From: Stenotrophomonas sp. ISL-67
Lineage (GTDB): Bacteria > Pseudomonadota > Gammaproteobacteria > Xanthomonadales > Xanthomonadaceae
Direction of reading: 5' to 3'
Assembly (NCBI RefSeq): GCF_018612915.1
Contig: NZ_JAGGRL010000005.1
Coordinates: 1-64,000, forward strand
DNA: 64,000 nt
The first letter of the stretch is position 1. Every line of letters begins with the position of its first letter. Positions 60,545-64,000 of the stretch are shown here, one piece after another. The notes beneath the pieces are model-generated. The model was not told the DNA's origin. It searched no databases and was given only the letters and a program-made list of their open reading frames with translations. The position numbers and the translations under genes are program-made.

Positions 60545-61783
60545 TTACGGATCAGCGTCGAATATCACGGTGACGTCACCCCGGTAATGACTGCCGGGAT
60601 GGTCCAACATCTCCTTGACCGCATCGCCTTTGACCGCGAAATGCAGCTGCGAAGGACGGCGGATAACTAATACATCCGTAGTGAACACCGGTGGCGCCAT
60701 GGTCGTGGTCAAGGGCAACCCCACTGCGTCCGCGCCGGTTGCTGCCACCCGGAATCCCGGCAGCGACAAGGCAATATCCAGCGGAGCATCCTCCGCCGCT
60801 TCGGTCATGTTGCGGATCGCACAGCGGCCATCCGGCAACGGGTACTGGCATTGCAGCGACACGCTGAACTGGCCCGAGCTGCTCACGGTGAACGGCAATT
60901 CGCGCTCCAGCATCTTGGGCACGATGCCGTGGTCGCTCCATTGCGTCCAACCGCCTCGGGGTGCCAGCACCGCACGGTCGCTGCCCGGCGGCAGTTCAAG
61001 CTCGAAAGGATGATGGACATCCAACTCGAAATGTATGTTCACCACGTTGTCGTCCAGCGTGACGCCGTTGCCCAGGTCGAAGTCCGCCCCCTCGTCCGTG
61101 CCGCCAACGCGGAACGCAGTCACACCACGATACACGCCACTGGGCATCCCCAGCGGAGCTGGCGTGGTCAGCTTGTAGGTGAAATCGAACTCGGTCATGA
61201 GGTAGTTGTTGGTATTCAGCCAATGCAGAGCACAGGCGACCACGCCCTCTCCACCGTCGCGGCGCAGGAACATCCGCATGACCGTGCGATTCAAGGCGTT
61301 GGTATTCTTCAAACCCAGGTTGCAGTTGTTGGGGTTCCCTACCGAGGCCGGCTCCCGCGGTCCGTCGCGGTCCTCATCCACCAGACGCATCGCCGCACCG
61401 ATGATGTTGAAGCCAAGGTCGAAACTGTGTTTACCATCATCGGAAGTGACATTTACGGTACGGGCCGGTGGCATGCCAATATAGAATCCGTTCGGACCGT
61501 AGTTGGTTTCACGGATGCCATCCTTGGTACCACGGATCTTGGTGTCGATGCTCCACCAGTTGTTGTTGATGCAGGCCTGCTGGTGCGTACCCACGCACAC
61601 GCCCGACCATGGCGTGGTATTGACGAATTCACGCTTGTTGGGATCAAGGGTGCTCGGCTTGAACTCGGCGGTGATATGAATGTCGGCCGCATGGACACCA
61701 CCGACAGCGGCGGCCAGCGCCAGCGCACACAGCACCTGGCGCAGGCGAACCGGCGCAGCGGTGGAAAGGAGGTTGCGGATCAT
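60545..61783 (-). CDS. Fimbrial tip-adhesin-like protein, copy B
   Basis: 412 residues from the ATG at 61783 with GGAG upstream. Signal peptide VLCALALAAAVGGVHAA. The mature part begins DIHITAEFKPSTLDPNKREF and holds paired Cys (SGVCVGTHQQACIN, NPNNCNLGL, VVACALHW, SLQCQYPLPDGRCAIRNM). It is nearly collinear with copy A and matches it for long stretches at the 3' end. Position directly after an usher fits the minor tip adhesin of CS1/alpha-type fimbriae (inference). No pilin or chaperone is inside the window. Confidence 0.7.
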   Translation of the reverse strand: MIRNLLSTAAPVRLRQVLCALALAAAVGGVHAADIHITAEFKPSTLDPNKREFVNTTPWSGVCVGTHQQACINNNWWSIDTKIRGTKDGIRETNYGPNGFYIGMPPARTVNVTSDDGKHSFDLGFNIIGAAMRLVDEDRDGPREPASVGNPNNCNLGLKNTNALNRTVMRMFLRRDGGEGVVACALHWLNTNNYLMTEFDFTYKLTTPAPLGMPSGVYRGVTAFRVGGTDEGADFDLGNGVTLDDNVVNIHFELDVHHPFELELPPGSDRAVLAPRGGWTQWSDHGIVPKMLERELPFTVSSSGQFSVSLQCQYPLPDGRCAIRNMTEAAEDAPLDIALSLPGFRVAATGADAVGLPLTTTMAPPVFTTDVLVIRRPSQLHFAVKGDAVKEMLDHPGSHYRGDVTVIFDADP

Positions 61784-61878
61784 GGCATTGCTCCAGCAGG
61801 CGCAGCCAACGAAGACTGCGCGGTCAGGCCGGTCGGCGGGCACTGCAGAATGCCGGCCAGCCAGGGGTCGCCCTGTGG
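61780..61878 (-). pseudogene. Remnant of the usher 3' end between the two adhesin genes
   Basis: The 33 codons read PQGDPWLAGILQCPPTGLTA onward to AGAMP-stop, matching the usher C-terminus PQGDTWLAGILQCPPAV...AGAMP-stop. As in the real usher, the stop overlaps the adhesin ATG. It shows that the duplicated unit was about 1374 bp and included the usher tail. Confidence 0.85.
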
Positions 61879-61918
61879 GCATGTGGGGGTGCTGCACGGT
61901 GGTGCACGCTTCGCTGCC

Positions 61919-63157
61919 TCAAGGATCCGCGTCGAATATCACGGTGACGTCACCCCGGTAATGACTGCCAGGGTGGTCCAGCATCTCCTTGACCGCATCG
62001 CCTTTGACCGCGAAATGCAGCTGCGAAGGTTGGCGGATGAACAGCACATCCGCGGTGAACACCGGTGGCTCCATGGTCGTGGTCAAAGGCAGCCCGACCG
62101 CGTTTGCGCCCTTTGCCTCCACCTGGAATCCCGGTAGTGACAAGGCAATGTCCAATGGCGCATCGTCCGCCGCTTCGGTCATGTTGCGGATCGCGCAGCG
62201 TCCATCGGGGAGCGGATACTGGCATTGCAGCGACACGCTGAACTGGCCCGAACTGCTCACGGTGAACGGCAGCTCGCGCTCCAGCATCTTCGGCACGATG
62301 CCGTGGTCGCTCCACTGGGTCCAGCCGCCGCGGGGTGCCAGCACCGCACGGTCGCTGCCCGGCGGCAGTTCAAGCTCGAAAGGATGGTGGACATCCAGCT
62401 CGAAGTGCACGTTGACAATGTTGTCATCCAGCGTGACGCCGTTGCCCAGGTCGAAGTCGGCACCCTCACCCGTACCGCCCACCCGGAAGGTGGTCATGCC
62501 GCGATACACCCCGGAAGGCATTCCCAGTGGCTGGGGCGTGGTGAGCTTGTAGGTGAAGTCGAACTCGGTCATCAGGTAGTTGTTGGTGGTAATCCAGTGC
62601 AGCGCGCAGGCGACCACGCCCTCACCGCCGTCGCGACGCAGGAACATGCGCATGGCGCTGCGGTTATTGGCGCCGACATTCTTCAATCCAAGATTGCAGT
62701 TGTTCGGATTACCGTTCGATGCTGGCTCGAAGGGGCCGTCGCGATCCTCATCGACCAATCGCATCGCGGCGCCGATGATATTGAAGCCCAGGTCGAAGGT
62801 ATTCCTGCCATCATCGGACACGACGGTCACGGTGCGCGGCGCCGGCATGCCGATGTAGAACCCGTTCGGCGTCCAGCCGGCCTCGCGAATTGCATCCTTT
62901 TTGCCACGGATCTTGGTATCGATACTCCACCAGTTGTTGTGGATGCAGGCCGCCTGATGCGTTCCGTAGCACACGCCGGACCACGGCGTGGTGTTCACGA
63001 ACTCGCGCTTGTTGGGATCGAGGGTGCTCGGCTTGAACTCGGCGGTAATAAGAATGTCGGCGGCGTTGGCAGCGCCGGCACCGGCGACAAGCGCCAGCGC
63101 GCACAGCGCCTGGCGCAGGCGAACCGGCACGGCGATGGAAAGGAGATCACGGATCAT
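61919..63157 (-). CDS. Fimbrial tip-adhesin-like protein, copy A
   Basis: 412 residues, the same length as copy B. The ATG overlaps the usher stop (ATGA), so it is coupled to the usher. Signal peptide ALCALALVAGAGAANAA, then DILITAEFKPSTLDPNKREF. Cys pattern conserved with copy B. Differences from B are scattered substitutions (for example FVNTTPWSGVCYGTHQAACI against SGVCVGTHQQACIN), and the last 60 residues are almost identical. Probably the original copy. Confidence 0.72.
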   Translation of the reverse strand: MIRDLLSIAVPVRLRQALCALALVAGAGAANAADILITAEFKPSTLDPNKREFVNTTPWSGVCYGTHQAACIHNNWWSIDTKIRGKKDAIREAGWTPNGFYIGMPAPRTVTVVSDDGRNTFDLGFNIIGAAMRLVDEDRDGPFEPASNGNPNNCNLGLKNVGANNRSAMRMFLRRDGGEGVVACALHWITTNNYLMTEFDFTYKLTTPQPLGMPSGVYRGMTTFRVGGTGEGADFDLGNGVTLDDNIVNVHFELDVHHPFELELPPGSDRAVLAPRGGWTQWSDHGIVPKMLERELPFTVSSSGQFSVSLQCQYPLPDGRCAIRNMTEAADDAPLDIALSLPGFQVEAKGANAVGLPLTTTMEPPVFTADVLFIRQPSQLHFAVKGDAVKEMLDHPGSHYRGDVTVIFDADP

Positions 63158-64000
63158 GGCATTGCTCCAGCAGCGGACGCAGTAGAGGTCGATTGCGCAG
63201 TGGCCAGGACGGCCGGCGGGCATTGCAGAATGCCGGCCAGCCAGGTGTCGCCCTGCGGGCGCGTGGTGGTGCCGTCGAGCTGGAAGCTGCAGCCGGCTAC
63301 CTTGGGGTGGCGCACTTCCAGCGTGGGTGTGCGCGCACTCATTTCCAGCGTGAAGAAGCCATCGGCTTCGGCAACGCTGCGGCCTGCGTGGTTGATCACA
63401 TGCGCGCCGGCCAGTGGCTGGCCAGCGGCGTCCTTCAGATGGCCCATCACGGTGAAGGTGCTGAGCACCTCAACCTTGCCGTAGGCCACCCCGCCCTTGT
63501 TGAGGTGGTAATCCAGGGTGGCCGGCTGGATCGTCGCCGCCGGCGCTGCACGCCCATGGAAATCGATCTGCAGCGCGCCGTTGCGGTAGGCAGTGACCGG
63601 CAGGAAGTTGCGGCCCGGCTGCAGCACGTACGAACCGCCACGGCTGTCGTGCGCGCGCAGCTCGACATCGCCCAGCTCGGAACTCACGTCCACGATCATG
63701 CCGGTATCGGTGCTGCTCACCTGCCCGGCGCCGGCAATGGCCAGCTTGCCGCCGCCCACCGCCATGGTGCTTTCCAGGTTCAGACCGCCACTGAGCTGCC
63801 CGCCCAGCGAGGAGCGCTGGGCATGCATGTCGCCCCGCAGCGCCGGGTGCTCGAACTGCGCATTCGCGCTCAGGCCGAGCCCATCGCTATCCAGCGTGGC
63901 CTGGCCCGCCACCCCACGCAGCAGCCCCTCGTCGAAGTTCTGCTGTGCACCGGCACTGGCGTACAGGCTGCGCCCGCCGTCGGTGGCGGTACGGCTGCCG
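63154..64000 (-). CDS. Fimbrial outer membrane usher, C-terminal part (CS1/TcfC-like; start outside window)
   Basis: 282 codons are visible, open to the window edge. Alternating beta strands (YASAGAQQNFDEGLLRGVAG, ANAQFEHPALRGDMHAQRSS) are followed by a periplasmic C-terminal domain (VEVLSTFTVMGHLKDAAGQP, LAGAHVINHAGRSVAEADGFFT, EVRHPKVAGCSFQLDG). The C-terminal conserved-domain pattern fits ushers of the CS1/TcfC type rather than FimD. Chaperone and major pilin genes are expected beyond the right edge. Confidence 0.7.
   Translation of the reverse strand, partial: GSRTATDGGRSLYASAGAQQNFDEGLLRGVAGQATLDSDGLGLSANAQFEHPALRGDMHAQRSSLGGQLSGGLNLESTMAVGGGKLAIAGAGQVSSTDTGMIVDVSSELGDVELRAHDSRGGSYVLQPGRNFLPVTAYRNGALQIDFHGRAAPAATIQPATLDYHLNKGGVAYGKVEVLSTFTVMGHLKDAAGQPLAGAHVINHAGRSVAEADGFFTLEMSARTPTLEVRHPKVAGCSFQLDGTTTRPQGDTWLAGILQCPPAVLATAQSTSTASAAGAMP

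Overview
The window is GC-rich, densely packed DNA from a gammaproteobacterium of the Xanthomonadaceae, most likely Stenotrophomonas or a close relative. Three things point there: the protein repertoire, the presence of respiratory narGHJI (rare in Xanthomonas), and GTAG-headed palindromic repeats of the kind known as SMAG elements in Stenotrophomonas maltophilia (clearest at 49621-49642 and 49697-49719). I see no rRNA, tRNA, CRISPR array, prophage or insertion sequence. The assignment is an inference from content; no search was run.

Left part (1-28000), accessory and envelope genes. The window opens inside a trimeric autotransporter adhesin (1-1346, minus). A divergent two-gene unit follows: a large secreted lipoprotein with a beta-propeller, cytochrome c motifs and DUF1592-series domains, then a Tat-exported DUF1552 protein. 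Next come an amidohydrolase, an HdeD-like membrane protein, a long MipA/OmpV protein, a DcaP-like porin and a complete RND efflux operon (MFP-RND-OMF, genes overlapping by 4 and 8 bp). Then come arcA (arginine deiminase), two small lipoproteins, a YqhA-like protein, a minus-strand unit of two arginine/ornithine-type APC antiporters plus a membrane alpha/beta hydrolase, and a plus-strand Aer-type PAS protein overlapping a diflavin reductase.

Centre (28021-48100), anaerobic nitrate respiration and its cofactor. Two tandem minus-strand operons lie here. The first runs moaA - moaCB (fusion) - moeA - moaD - moaE - mobA - DUF7009-like and makes molybdopterin/Mo-bisMGD cofactor. The second runs narK - narG - narH - narJ - narI - PpiC-type isomerase - second narK - HemN-like protein without its FeS cysteines - fnr - modA - modB - modC. 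It supplies nitrate uptake, the reductase and its assembly factors, an oxygen-sensing regulator and molybdate import. Most junctions overlap by 1-4 bp, which suggests translational coupling. Each operon has an FNR box about 100 bp upstream of its first ATG: a perfect TTGAT-N4-ATCAA at 42568-42581 and a one-mismatch site at 47607-47620. With fnr inside the second operon, this looks like a positive feedback loop; no NarXL is present.

Right part (48093-64000). After a small membrane protein and an M14-type peptidase there is a repeat cluster. It is followed by an EF-G paralogue whose 5' leader carries an upstream open reading frame, an intrinsic terminator with a possible antiterminator, and a second micro-ORF: an apparent transcription attenuator. 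An iron island follows: a TonB siderophore receptor (plus) converging on an operon (minus) of siderophore-type esterase, YncE-like propeller and HmuTUV-like ABC importer. Similar Fur-like motifs stand at both outer ends. A 58-residue glutamine-rich protein too short for routine gene calling lies at 60186-60362. The window ends in a fimbrial usher followed by two tandem paralogous tip-adhesin-like genes, with a remnant of the usher 3' end between them that records the duplication.
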